This document shows, piece after piece, positions 1-5,212 of a DNA stretch of 6,726 nt. Every line of letters begins with the position of its first letter. Positions within the stretch are counted from its first letter, which is position 1. Both the position numbers and the translations under genes were made by a program. The notes under the pieces are model-generated. The model did not search any database and was not told the origin of the DNA. It saw only the letters and a list, made by a program, of their open reading frames with translations. This DNA is from Promethearchaeota archaeon (lineage in GTDB: Archaea; Asgardarchaeota; Lokiarchaeia; Sigyniarchaeales; SOKP01), in assembly GCA_030615145.1 (NCBI GenBank), contig JAUWZT010000191.1, forward strand, positions 1 to 6,726. The letters run 5' to 3'.

Positions 1-2
1 GT

Positions 3-710
3 TTAATCAATTTAGAGATTGAACCAATTGTAGTGGTAACAGGTCATTTAGGTGAGCAAATTGAAGATTTTGTAAATTCTTACCAGATAAAATATAAATG
101 TAAAAAAAATAAAATATTAGTAAATCGCTCTGGAGTTCAATATAAATTAGGACCGTTATATTCCTTTCTAAGCATTACAGGAAATAACAAAATATATAAA
201 GAGAATAGAGTTTTTATGATCTTTCCAGGAGATACTATTTTTGATTACAATCTTTTGCAAGAAGCTTTGAACCTTTTATTAAAAAATTATAGTCTACTTG
301 ATAACAGTTCAATCCTTTTTTACAGAAAGATAAAAATTAGCTCGTTAAAAGAAAGATTTAAAACGCACGATCCTAACTTGTTTAAAACAATATCCTATTT
401 AAAAATAAATAGAAACGGATCAAAATCAATTGTCAGAGAGATCAAACAGAGAACTTTAAGCTCTTTTACGAATAAAAAATCGATCCATCAAGTTATACCC
501 ATTTTTATTTTCAGTTTTAGGATAGTTCAAGAAATTAAAAATTTAGCAAATTGTAATAGATTTAAAACAATTAGAGAAATTGTTAATTTAATAATCAAGA
601 AGGAAGAAATATTTTTAGCCCTTTCTATCGATCCTGAATATAATTTTTATGATATTGACTCTCCTATTGATTTAATGATCTTAAATGAAAAAAAAAAAGA
701 TGGACAATAG
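3..710 (+). CDS. MobA-like NTP transferase (nucleotidyltransferase) family protein, 5' truncated by window edge
   Basis: The frame is open from the left edge, so the true start and the N-terminal glycine-rich nucleotide-binding loop lie outside; the GTG at 33 is only an internal valine. The 235 visible residues begin with a hydrophobic strand ending VVVTGH, as in MobA/CobY/sugar-nucleotidyltransferase folds. Next come LGPLYS (residues ~51-56), resembling the GPL segment of molybdopterin-guanylyltransferases, and FPGDTIFD (~74-81), which carries the expected metal-binding aspartate. The C-terminal YDIDSPIDL is the classic 'DIDTPEDL' closing motif of this family. Such enzymes join an NTP to a phosphorylated cofactor or sugar in the cytosol; the substrate (molybdopterin, cobinamide, phospholactate or sugar phosphate) cannot be told here. 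The gene ends in an 11-A run (688-698), then DGQ and a stop that lie inside an inverted repeat, so its last residues may have been rewritten by an insertion. The family call is fairly sure, the specificity unknown. Confidence 0.72.
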   Translation, partial: LINLEIEPIVVVTGHLGEQIEDFVNSYQIKYKCKKNKILVNRSGVQYKLGPLYSFLSITGNNKIYKENRVFMIFPGDTIFDYNLLQEALNLLLKNYSLLDNSSILFYRKIKISSLKERFKTHDPNLFKTISYLKINRNGSKSIVREIKQRTLSSFTNKKSIHQVIPIFIFSFRIVQEIKNLANCNRFKTIREIVNLIIKKEEIFLALSIDPEYNFYDIDSPIDLMILNEKKKDGQ

Positions 711-712
711 TA
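701..712 (+). repeat. Left copy of a 12-bp inverted repeat bounding the gene-poor gap
   Basis: TGGACAATAGTA is the exact reverse complement of bases 1204-1215. Allowing one mismatch the match extends outward to 15 positions (AG[A/T]TGG...). The copy contains the stop codon of the upstream nucleotidyltransferase. No target-site duplication is evident next to it. It could be the terminal repeat of a dead insertion element, or chance in AT-rich DNA. Confidence 0.4.
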
Positions 713-808
713 GCTCCGATATTCTAGTATTCTTGTTTCAAAGGAAATGCGTCTTTTACTCCATTGAATCGAATCTTAAATCAAAGCTCCTATTGTAAGA
801 CTTTATAG

Positions 809-1186
809 CTTTTATTGAAAGATATTAATGTTTGGATGTCTCGTGTAGCATATATATCAAAAAAATTGTTAAATTCGACAAGAGATCAGGCAAGAGTGTC
901 AACTTGCACCATAACTAATATCAATTCTAAACTGATTGCTATATCTCTATTATTACATTATTGCTCCAAAGTGCTAATTTATTAGGAATGGATATACTTA
1001 ATGTAAACTAATTTTCCTGTGTTTTAGTATAACGCACTAAAGGAACGTGATAAAATAAATCGGCATGGAAATCAAGGCATAAGCATTAAGTCTGGGCGTA
1101 CAAAGAAAAAAAAACCAGAACTTAAGAATCTATTATCAATTTTGCAACAACAAGCCAGTTGTTTCAATTGTAATGATGTATTCTAA
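809..1186 (+). pseudogene. Decayed open frame, possibly remnant of a group II intron reverse transcriptase/HNH or other mobile-element gene
   Basis: One reading frame is open from 809 to 985 (58 codons with an internal ATG at 836) and again from 1028 to 1186 (52 codons with no ATG). It is broken by stops at 983, 1004 and 1025. The first half reads like a basic, helical stretch (ISKKLLNSTRDQARV...SKLIAIS) that loosely recalls the N-terminus of group II intron-encoded proteins. The second half is lysine-rich and ends LLSILQQQASCFNCNDVF. This recalls the 'LLxxQxGxCxxCGxxF' region that precedes the HNH motif at the C-terminus of such proteins. A one-base slip near 1184 would continue FKPMHIYYYCP. 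The middle of any such protein is missing and no intron domain V was seen. The resemblance is from memory and weak, and the frame may simply be noncoding. Confidence 0.25.
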
Positions 1187-1200
1187 ACCAATGCATATAT

Positions 1201-1225
1201 TATTACTATTGTCCAACTAGTAATA
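1201..1225 (+). repeat. Perfect 8-bp stem hairpin overlapping the right inverted repeat copy
   Basis: TATTACTA (1201-1208) pairs exactly with TAGTAATA (1218-1225) around a 9-base loop TTGTCCAAC. The right copy of the 12-bp inverted repeat (1204-1215, complementary to 701-712) occupies the left arm and most of the loop. The stem is all A/T except two G-C pairs, so it would be weak as RNA. It may be the subterminal palindrome of a mobile-element end or chance. Confidence 0.35.
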
Positions 1226-1285
1226 TGACAAAATGACTATTTAAATGTTGTTATTAATTTCATTACAAATTTACTCTTCTAATAA

Positions 1286-1300
1286 CAGAAAGTTTAATAA
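1286..1300 (+). promoter_or_regulatory. Putative archaeal BRE/TATA promoter for the cyclophilin-like/VTT operon
   Basis: A purine-rich BRE-like stretch CAGAAAG (1286-1292) directly precedes TTTAATAA (1293-1300). Transcription starting about 26 bp from the box centre would give a leader of about 33 nt before the ATG at 1356. No Shine-Dalgarno is visible before that ATG. Confidence 0.35.
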
Positions 1301-1355
1301 AAATCCGAAAGTTATCATTCAAAATAAGATTACTTTCACAAATTATTGACCGATT

Positions 1356-1751
1356 ATGTCTGATAGCGGAATAATAGCCATAAAAATTGATCTCTTCGGG
1401 ATAGGGAGCGTGCGTGCAAATATAATTCGACATTATGCCCCCTTCTCTGCCGATGCTATTCTAAATAAGATGCCCTTTGTTCTAAAAGGTCGATTTAGTT
1501 TTGGAGCAAAAATATATTGGACGCTTCCAGGTTTGGAATTATATAAAGGCCATAATTCGAAATCAATTAAAATCGTTGAAAAAGGAGATATTATATATAA
1601 CCCTAAAACAGATGAATTGATAATCCTTATAGAAAGTACAGAGTTTTCAAATTCAGTAAATAAAATTGGAAAAGTTACGGAAAATATAGAATTTTTTCTA
1701 CAGAAAAAAATTAGAAATGGCTTAGGGACTAAACTATCCAGAGTGAAATAG
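1356..1751 (+). CDS. Cyclophilin-like fold protein (TM1367/DUF369-type)
   Basis: This 131-residue, small, mostly beta protein is of the size usual for the archaeal and bacterial 'cyclophilin-like' family typified by Thermotoga TM1367. Supporting segments are APFSADAILNKMPF (28-41), matching the family's 'tA..i...lP' strand-helix; GRFSFGAKIYWTLP (45-58), matching '...wGdEiYf.lP'; KGDIIYNPKTDELII (76-90), the hallmark 'GDiaYwp....l.i'; and VNKIGKVTEN (101-110), the closing 'vn.iGkv'. The fold resembles cyclophilin, but prolyl isomerase activity has not been established for the family and the function is unknown. No signal peptide is seen, so it is probably cytosolic. The ATG at 1356 is chosen because it follows a TATA-like box at suitable distance. 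The stop is 28 bp before the membrane protein gene, so the two are probably co-transcribed; the link between them is unclear. Confidence 0.7.
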   Translation: MSDSGIIAIKIDLFGIGSVRANIIRHYAPFSADAILNKMPFVLKGRFSFGAKIYWTLPGLELYKGHNSKSIKIVEKGDIIYNPKTDELIILIESTEFSNSVNKIGKVTENIEFFLQKKIRNGLGTKLSRVK

Positions 1752-1767
1752 GTTTAAAAGAGAAATC

Positions 1768-1773
1768 AAGGAG
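1768..1773 (+). promoter_or_regulatory. Strong Shine-Dalgarno for the VTT membrane protein
   Basis: AAGGAG lies 6 nt before the ATG at 1780 and fixes that start. It is the only clear ribosome-binding site seen ahead of a gene in the window, as expected for the internal gene of an operon when first genes have short leaders. Confidence 0.7.
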
Positions 1774-1779
1774 AATTAA

Positions 1780-2601
1780 ATGGCTATCTCGAATAAAACA
1801 ACTGTTATTTTCGCTTTTTTCTACTTAGGGGTTATTATCTATTTGATCTTATTCTTAACAGTTCCAGTGATTCAACAAGCAATAATTCTGTCAAGGCACG
1901 ATATTACTGGACTTACAGACGGTTCCAATTATATCATAGCACTTTTAATCTCTTTTTTCATTTGTCTTATAGGAAACGCTAGCATAGGTTTTCCTATACC
2001 ATATCCTTTCGTTCTTTTTTCTTATTCTAATTCTATTTATCTTAAATATTCAATTGCAGGATTGACCTTGAGTGAAGTACTGATATATGGTCCTTTTTGG
2101 TTAGAAATACTAGGAATAGCTGTTGTTGGTGGGTTAGGGAGCGCACTAGGCGAACTTGTAGGCTTCTTGATAGGAATTGGCGCAAAAAAAATTGCTAATA
2201 GAACTCACTCAAAAACACTTGAAAACATACAAGGATTCGGTAAGCTGGTATTAGATCACCCAAAATCCATGCATTTATACATATTTATTGCCGCAGCTCT
2301 GCCAATTCCCGATGACCCTCTGTGGATCGCTTTAGGAATGTCAGATAAAAAAATAAATTTCTCTAGGTGCATTATATGGGCCTGGGCAGGAAAAAATATC
2401 ACCACTCTATTCTATGTAATTTTCCCTTTATTAATTTTACTTGGATTTAATGCTACGGGAATTGAACATAATGATATTTCGAGCGTAATAACAGAATCTA
2501 TAATGTTAGTAATTACTCTAGCAATTATGCAATTCATTCTGCAATTTAACTGGGAGAAATATCTTGATAAAGGAAGTGAGAAAAATTCAGAGCTCAAATA
2601 A
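1780..2601 (+). CDS. VTT-domain (DedA/SNARE-associated-like) integral membrane protein
   Basis: This 273-residue hydrophobic protein has about five or six membrane segments (roughly 9-31, 50-80, 103-135, 165-187, 197-223 and 237-256). Two features mark the VTT/DedA fold. One is the re-entrant-type glycine motif GGLGSALGELVGFLIG (117-132), matching 'G...Ga..Ge...Y.iG'. The other is the LPIPDDPLWIALGM segment (174-187), followed by F and, about 20 residues on, AGK. Archaeal VTT proteins commonly carry this PIPDDP form in place of the arginine-containing 'R..P..R' of bacterial DedA. Family members are thought to move or scramble lipids or act as proton-coupled transporters; the substrate here is unknown. 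The C-terminal tail (257-273) is charged and probably cytosolic. A strong Shine-Dalgarno supports the start. The gene is second in an operon with the cyclophilin-like protein and converges on a minus-strand zinc-ribbon gene 13 bp away. Confidence 0.75.
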   Translation: MAISNKTTVIFAFFYLGVIIYLILFLTVPVIQQAIILSRHDITGLTDGSNYIIALLISFFICLIGNASIGFPIPYPFVLFSYSNSIYLKYSIAGLTLSEVLIYGPFWLEILGIAVVGGLGSALGELVGFLIGIGAKKIANRTHSKTLENIQGFGKLVLDHPKSMHLYIFIAAALPIPDDPLWIALGMSDKKINFSRCIIWAWAGKNITTLFYVIFPLLILLGFNATGIEHNDISSVITESIMLVITLAIMQFILQFNWEKYLDKGSEKNSELK

Positions 2602-2612
2602 ATAAAATTGAA

Positions 2613-2639
2613 CTTTACTTTTTCTTTTCTTCATTTCTT
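2613..2639 (+). terminator. Pyrimidine/T-rich tract, probable archaeal terminator after the VTT gene
   Basis: Just past the VTT stop the plus strand becomes T-rich with several T3-T5 runs, the type of U-tract at which archaeal RNA polymerase stops without a hairpin. The same bases encode the Glu/Lys tail of the opposing zinc-ribbon gene, so the composition has a second explanation. Confidence 0.35.
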
Positions 2640-2788
2640 AAGCAATTTTTACAAACGAAAATTGTCTTCTCTTTATTTTTCGAATTTTCGTCTTGGTAAA
2701 TTCTTTTGTAAATATAATCTCCGCATACCATACACAAAGTTGTGGTTCGCGTTTCGTTTAAGACGGGACCTAACTTGTCAAATGTCAT
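2615..2788 (-). CDS. Small zinc-ribbon protein (CxxC...CxxC), 57 residues, unknown function
   Basis: Reading the minus strand from the ATG at 2788 gives a 57-codon open frame with two CxxC knuckles, C19-M-V-C22-G and C46-K-N-C49, 23 residues apart. This is the spacing of a single treble-clef or zinc-ribbon domain. The first knuckle is followed by GDYIYKR and the second by a charged tail ending NEEKKK. The ATG is the first possible start after an in-frame TAA only three codons upstream, which fixes the N-terminus. A TATA-like CTTTATATT (2836-2828) would give a leader of about 18 nt, so the gene may be transcribed alone; read-through from Alba, 49 bp upstream, is also possible. No family was recognised. 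Small zinc ribbons in archaea often bind RNA, ribosomes or RNA polymerase, but that is only an analogy. The opposing plus-strand frame over the same bases (2608-2790) looks like a shadow. Confidence 0.62.
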   Translation of the reverse strand: MTFDKLGPVLNETRTTTLCMVCGDYIYKRIYQDENSKNKEKTIFVCKNCLRNEEKKK

Positions 2789-2827
2789 AAATGGTTATCT
2801 ACATCAATATAAGTTAATTTAATGTTG

Positions 2828-2842
2828 AATATAAAGTTTAGA
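2828..2842 (-). promoter_or_regulatory. Putative TATA promoter for the zinc-ribbon gene, overlapping the Alba stop
   Basis: On the minus strand CTTTATATT (2836-2828) is preceded by purine-containing TAAA. It sits about 44 bp from the ATG at 2788 and overlaps the Alba stop codon at 2838-2840. Start-site spacing fits archaeal TBP/TFB promoters. Confidence 0.35.
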
Positions 2843-3182
2843 TTTTTGATTTTGAAATTGTAATTTCAATTTTACTAATTAAATCCTTTTTATTTCGATT
2901 ATCTGAGTTATTTTTTCTATAATTGTTATTTCTTCTATAGTTACCTTGCTGTCTTCTTTCGAAATAAGGACGACTTCCCAGTGAAATATTCTCTATTTCT
3001 ACACCAGGATACATGCGATTTCTTACAATTTCTGCTACTTCAACTGCGGTAGAAATTTCTTCGCCTTCTCCTTTTATTAATAGCGATTTAGTACCCCCTG
3101 AAAAAGCAAAAATGGCTTCTTTTATTGTTTTTTCTTTTTCTGCGCGATTTCTTATAATTATAAGTGGTGTATTGTTAGGCAT
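2838..3182 (-). CDS. albA: Alba-family DNA/RNA-binding chromatin protein with Arg/Asn-rich insertion
   Basis: This is a 114-residue protein; typical Alba is about 90-100. LIIIRNRAEKEKTIKEAIFAF (7-27) corresponds to strand 1 and helix 1. SLLIKGEGEEISTAVEVAEIVRNRMYPGVEIENISLGS (33-70) contains the family signature: 'v.IkarG.aIskAVdvaEivrnrf.pgv.v..i.igs' is the usual form. SKIEITISK (103-111) is the last strand. The usual lysine at the 'KARG' position is partly kept as KGEG, losing the conserved arginine that contacts nucleic acid. Between strands 3 and 4, where other Albas have a short DNA-binding hairpin arm, residues 71-99 form a basic, Arg/Asn/Gln/Tyr-rich low-complexity insertion (RRQQGNYRRNNNYRKNN). 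Alba dimers coat DNA and RNA and compact chromatin; the insertion suggests added RNA affinity. There is no Shine-Dalgarno, and TATA-like repeats lie upstream, so the message is likely short-leadered. Confidence 0.85.
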   Translation of the reverse strand: MPNNTPLIIIRNRAEKEKTIKEAIFAFSGGTKSLLIKGEGEEISTAVEVAEIVRNRMYPGVEIENISLGSRPYFERRQQGNYRRNNNYRKNNSDNRNKKDLISKIEITISKSKI

Positions 3183-3220
3183 GAAAGAATTTGATAAGTT
3201 TGATTTAAAAGCAGATTAAG

Positions 3221-3252
3221 TATTAATAATATATAGTAGTATTAATAATATA
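3221..3252 (-). repeat. Two 13-bp direct repeats carrying TATA-like boxes upstream of Alba
   Basis: TATTAATAATATA occurs at 3221-3233 and again at 3240-3252, 19 bp apart. Read on the minus strand each contains a TATATTA box. The nearer copy predicts a leader of about 21 nt for the Alba gene and the farther one about 40 nt. Two tandem promoters, or duplication of one, would fit. The sequence is pure A/T apart from the spacer, so chance cannot be excluded. Confidence 0.4.
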
Positions 3253-3274
3253 AAAGTTATTTAAATCCAATACT

Positions 3275-3295
3275 TTAAAATCTTAAAAAATTTTG
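3275..3295 (-). terminator. T-runs after the MPN gene, possible archaeal terminator
   Basis: On the minus strand, just downstream of the MPN stop codon at 3308, a T6 run (3290-3285) is followed by a T4 run (3280-3277). No hairpin is needed for archaeal U-tract termination. The AT-rich setting makes this only suggestive. Confidence 0.3.
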
Positions 3296-3307
3296 AGAAT
3301 TAGAAGT

Positions 3308-4561
3308 TCAAATATTAAATTCTGAACGAGAATTAAGACCATCTAATATCTTTTTATATTCAGAACTTCTTTCCTCAAAGTGTTCAATTATTTTCCTTTC
3401 ATCTGTATCTAAATAATCAAAAAGAGAAGAAATAATTTCAATACGCTTAGTAAACTCGTCCATTAGTTTTTTATGCCATTCATTCGGCTTGGCTAGCATT
3501 GCTTTAATTTTTTTTTTAAATTTATCTTTCTTTTGTTCAAAATCTTTCATTTGATTATTTTTCTTTACCTTAATTAGACTATCTTCGCATTTTTTAAATT
3601 CTTTTTCTATTTTTTCTCTAAATTTAGGGATTCTATAGATTTTTTTGTCAATATCTGGATCCCACTCGTATAAATAATAGTCATCCTCTTCAGCTTCTTT
3701 TTCATCATCAGTTAATTTAATCTCTTTTTTCAAGACCATAATGAGACCAAAGTTTCTCTGGAGTTGAGCCAAATATCTTCGTCGTAAAATATCATCAATA
3801 TACTTAACTTCCTTTAAAACATTTTTTATGTTTTTAAAAATTTTTTTAACTTCTTTTTCAGCGTTTTTTACCATTTTTTCTTTACTTAATTCAAATTTTA
3901 GTTCTATAGCATTGGAATAAGTAGCAAACATGCCGCGATCTGGGTTCTTTAGTCTTATTCCCGCAATTCCTAAGTAAAAAGTTCTAGACGCTATTTCAGT
4001 ATGATCAAACACTAATGCTATAGCAAACGGATTTACACCTTGATAAAACAGTTGCGTTTCAATATCTCTCGGCGAAAATATAAAGCCAATACCTGGGTGT
4101 GTATGCCACCACCCTACAAAGAACTCTTCTTTATTATCTTGAATAGATCTTTCGTAGACTGCCGTGTTAAATTGTGCCGTATCTACGTAATGTTTGCTTT
4201 TATACTCAACATAGGCTCTATCACCAACCATCACGGGGATTGCATCTTTAATGATAACTTCTTTATTATCTTTTATCGAGCCTATTAAAATTCCATAAAC
4301 TTCACGCCAAGATTTATGAGGTAAATCCTTATTTCCATATCTCATTGCGTAGCCAATAATTCGCCTATACGCGTTATATGAAATAAAAATAGGAGTTTCC
4401 GCCGGATCAATACCATATTTTTTAATATGATGTTCTTTTGTTGATAATTCAATAATATTATCTGATTTAGAAGTCAATGTTTCATTATCTTTTTTCTCGA
4501 TTTCGTTTTGTTCAGCGATATTATCATCGCTGACAATATTGTTAGTCTCTCTTCTACTCAT
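3308..4561 (-). CDS. JAMM/MPN+ metalloprotease (Rpn11/CSN5-type deubiquitinase-like) with long charged C-terminal extension
   Basis: This is a 417-residue protein. Residues 1-50 are polar, acidic and probably disordered. The MPN domain (about 55-215) carries the complete JAMM zinc site: E87 in REVYGILIGS, H153 and H155 in GWWHTHPG, and S163 and D166 in SPRD, fitting E...HxHx7SxxD. GWWHTHPGIG followed by SPRDIETQ closely parallels GWYHSHPGFG and SGVDINTQ of Rpn11 and CSN5. The protein is therefore predicted to be a zinc isopeptidase that removes ubiquitin-like modifiers. Residues ~222-417 are Lys/Glu-rich and helical, probably coiled coil, longer than the C-terminal helices of eukaryotic Rpn11. 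An acidic Tyr-rich patch (EEDDYYLYEWDPD, about 291-303) interrupts it. The frame begins with a TTG at 4564, but the adjacent ATG at 4561 is the likelier start, about 36 bp from a TATA-like box. No ubiquitin, E1 or E2 gene is visible here. Catalytic activity is inferred from the motif. Confidence 0.85.
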   Translation of the reverse strand: MSRRETNNIVSDDNIAEQNEIEKKDNETLTSKSDNIIELSTKEHHIKKYGIDPAETPIFISYNAYRRIIGYAMRYGNKDLPHKSWREVYGILIGSIKDNKEVIIKDAIPVMVGDRAYVEYKSKHYVDTAQFNTAVYERSIQDNKEEFFVGWWHTHPGIGFIFSPRDIETQLFYQGVNPFAIALVFDHTEIASRTFYLGIAGIRLKNPDRGMFATYSNAIELKFELSKEKMVKNAEKEVKKIFKNIKNVLKEVKYIDDILRRRYLAQLQRNFGLIMVLKKEIKLTDDEKEAEEDDYYLYEWDPDIDKKIYRIPKFREKIEKEFKKCEDSLIKVKKNNQMKDFEQKKDKFKKKIKAMLAKPNEWHKKLMDEFTKRIEIISSLFDYLDTDERKIIEHFEERSSEYKKILDGLNSRSEFNI

Positions 4562-4663
4562 CAAATAATCAATTTAATAATTTTAACAAATTAATTATAA
4601 ATTAATGGTTTTTATTCTTTTATAGTCTTTTTATAATAATTCGAAAAACATTCTTAAAAAGTT
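4562..4663. promoter_or_regulatory. Divergent promoter region between the MPN gene and the UPF0200 kinase
   Basis: This 102-bp, very AT-rich spacer separates two divergent starts. On the minus strand TTTATAAT (4601-4594) lies about 36 bp from the MPN ATG. On the plus strand TTTATAAT (4629-4636) lies about 31 bp from the kinase ATG, predicting an almost leaderless transcript. The identical 8-bp box occurs on both strands. No Shine-Dalgarno precedes either gene. Confidence 0.45.
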
Positions 4664-5206
4664 ATGAAAGTTATTGGATTTTGCGGGCTTCCGGGTTCTG
4701 GTAAATCAGCTGCTTTAATTGCGGTTGAAGATTTAGGTATAATAATAACGATGGGCGATGTGATTAGGAAAGAGGCTATAAATAAAAATATCGAGCCTAA
4801 TTACGAAAATTTGGGTAAAATAGCTAAAGAATTAAGAGAACGAGGGGGTGATGCGATTGTGGCGGAAAAGTCGGTTGAGATGATTAAAAACCAAACAAAT
4901 AAAGTAGTTTTTGTGGATGGGATAAGATCTCTATCTGAAATAGAAGTATTTCGTAAATATTGGAAATTTCCGGTTATTGCTATTGAAACTAGTAATGAAT
5001 TGCGACATGAAAGGATAAAAAAGCGTGCTCGTAGCGACGATTCAAAAACTCTTATAGAAATTATGAAACGGGATAAACGAGAGTTAGGATTTGGCCTTAA
5101 AGAAGTAATTAATAAAGCCAACTACAAAATTATGAACGATTCTTCTGAAGAAGAATTAAAAAAAATAACAAGAGAGATAGTTTTAGAAATAATTCAGAAT
5201 TATTAG
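4664..5206 (+). CDS. UPF0200 family P-loop kinase (dephospho-CoA kinase/NMP kinase-like)
   Basis: This 180-residue cytosolic protein is of the usual length for archaeal UPF0200. It has a Walker A loop GLPGSGKS (8-15) right after the first strand and MGDVIRKEA (30-38) as the substrate-side segment of the NMP-kinase fold. VFVDGIRS (82-89) is a Walker B-like strand with D85. A basic lid, ERIKKRARSDD (116-126), is followed by RDKRE (136-140), then NKANYKIMND (150-159), which ends with the conserved 'aDy.i.N' strand. Annotators often label the family dephospho-CoA kinase-like, but archaeal dephospho-CoA kinase activity has been assigned to another (DUF359) family. The phosphate acceptor here is therefore unknown. 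The start follows a TATA-like box so closely that the mRNA is probably leaderless. The stop lies 6 bp from that of prs, which converges on it. Confidence 0.85.
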   Translation: MKVIGFCGLPGSGKSAALIAVEDLGIIITMGDVIRKEAINKNIEPNYENLGKIAKELRERGGDAIVAEKSVEMIKNQTNKVVFVDGIRSLSEIEVFRKYWKFPVIAIETSNELRHERIKKRARSDDSKTLIEIMKRDKRELGFGLKEVINKANYKIMNDSSEEELKKITREIVLEIIQNY

Positions 5207-5212
5207 AAGCAT

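Larger units (their letters stand above)
711..1355. other. 645-bp gene-poor intergenic region
   Basis: No intact gene of credible length is visible on either strand. The stretch holds a 32-codon open frame (700-798, + strand, ATG overlapping the end of the upstream gene), the decayed frame at 809-1186, the right inverted repeat with a hairpin (1201-1225), and a promoter-like site before the gene at 1356. No tRNA-like T-loop or CRISPR-like repeat was found. Confidence 0.6.

Noticed and set aside
836..985. 49-codon ATG-initiated frame in the gap as an intact small gene
   Set aside because: It has no ribosome-binding site, clear promoter or motif, and it lies in the same frame as the later decayed stretch, so a relic is the more economical reading.
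711..1355. tRNA, C/D-box RNA or CRISPR in the gene-poor gap
   Set aside because: No T-loop consensus, no properly spaced C and D boxes, and no regularly spaced repeats were found on reading.
2412..2597. Minus-strand open frame inside the VTT gene
   Set aside because: It lies wholly antisense to a well-supported membrane protein and has no motif of its own.
2608..2790. Plus-strand open frame of 60 codons after the VTT gene
   Set aside because: It is the complement of the minus-strand zinc-ribbon frame, which has cysteine pairs and a promoter-like site. The plus-strand product is Phe/Arg-rich with no recognisable motif.
3013..3219. Plus-strand open frame opposite Alba
   Set aside because: Shadow of the Alba reading frame; Alba has a clear family signature.
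4040..4288. Plus-strand open frame opposite the MPN domain
   Set aside because: Covers the JAMM motif region on the other strand and has no supporting features.
4801..5121. Minus-strand open frame opposite the UPF0200 kinase
   Set aside because: Antisense shadow of a gene with an intact Walker A and conserved motifs.
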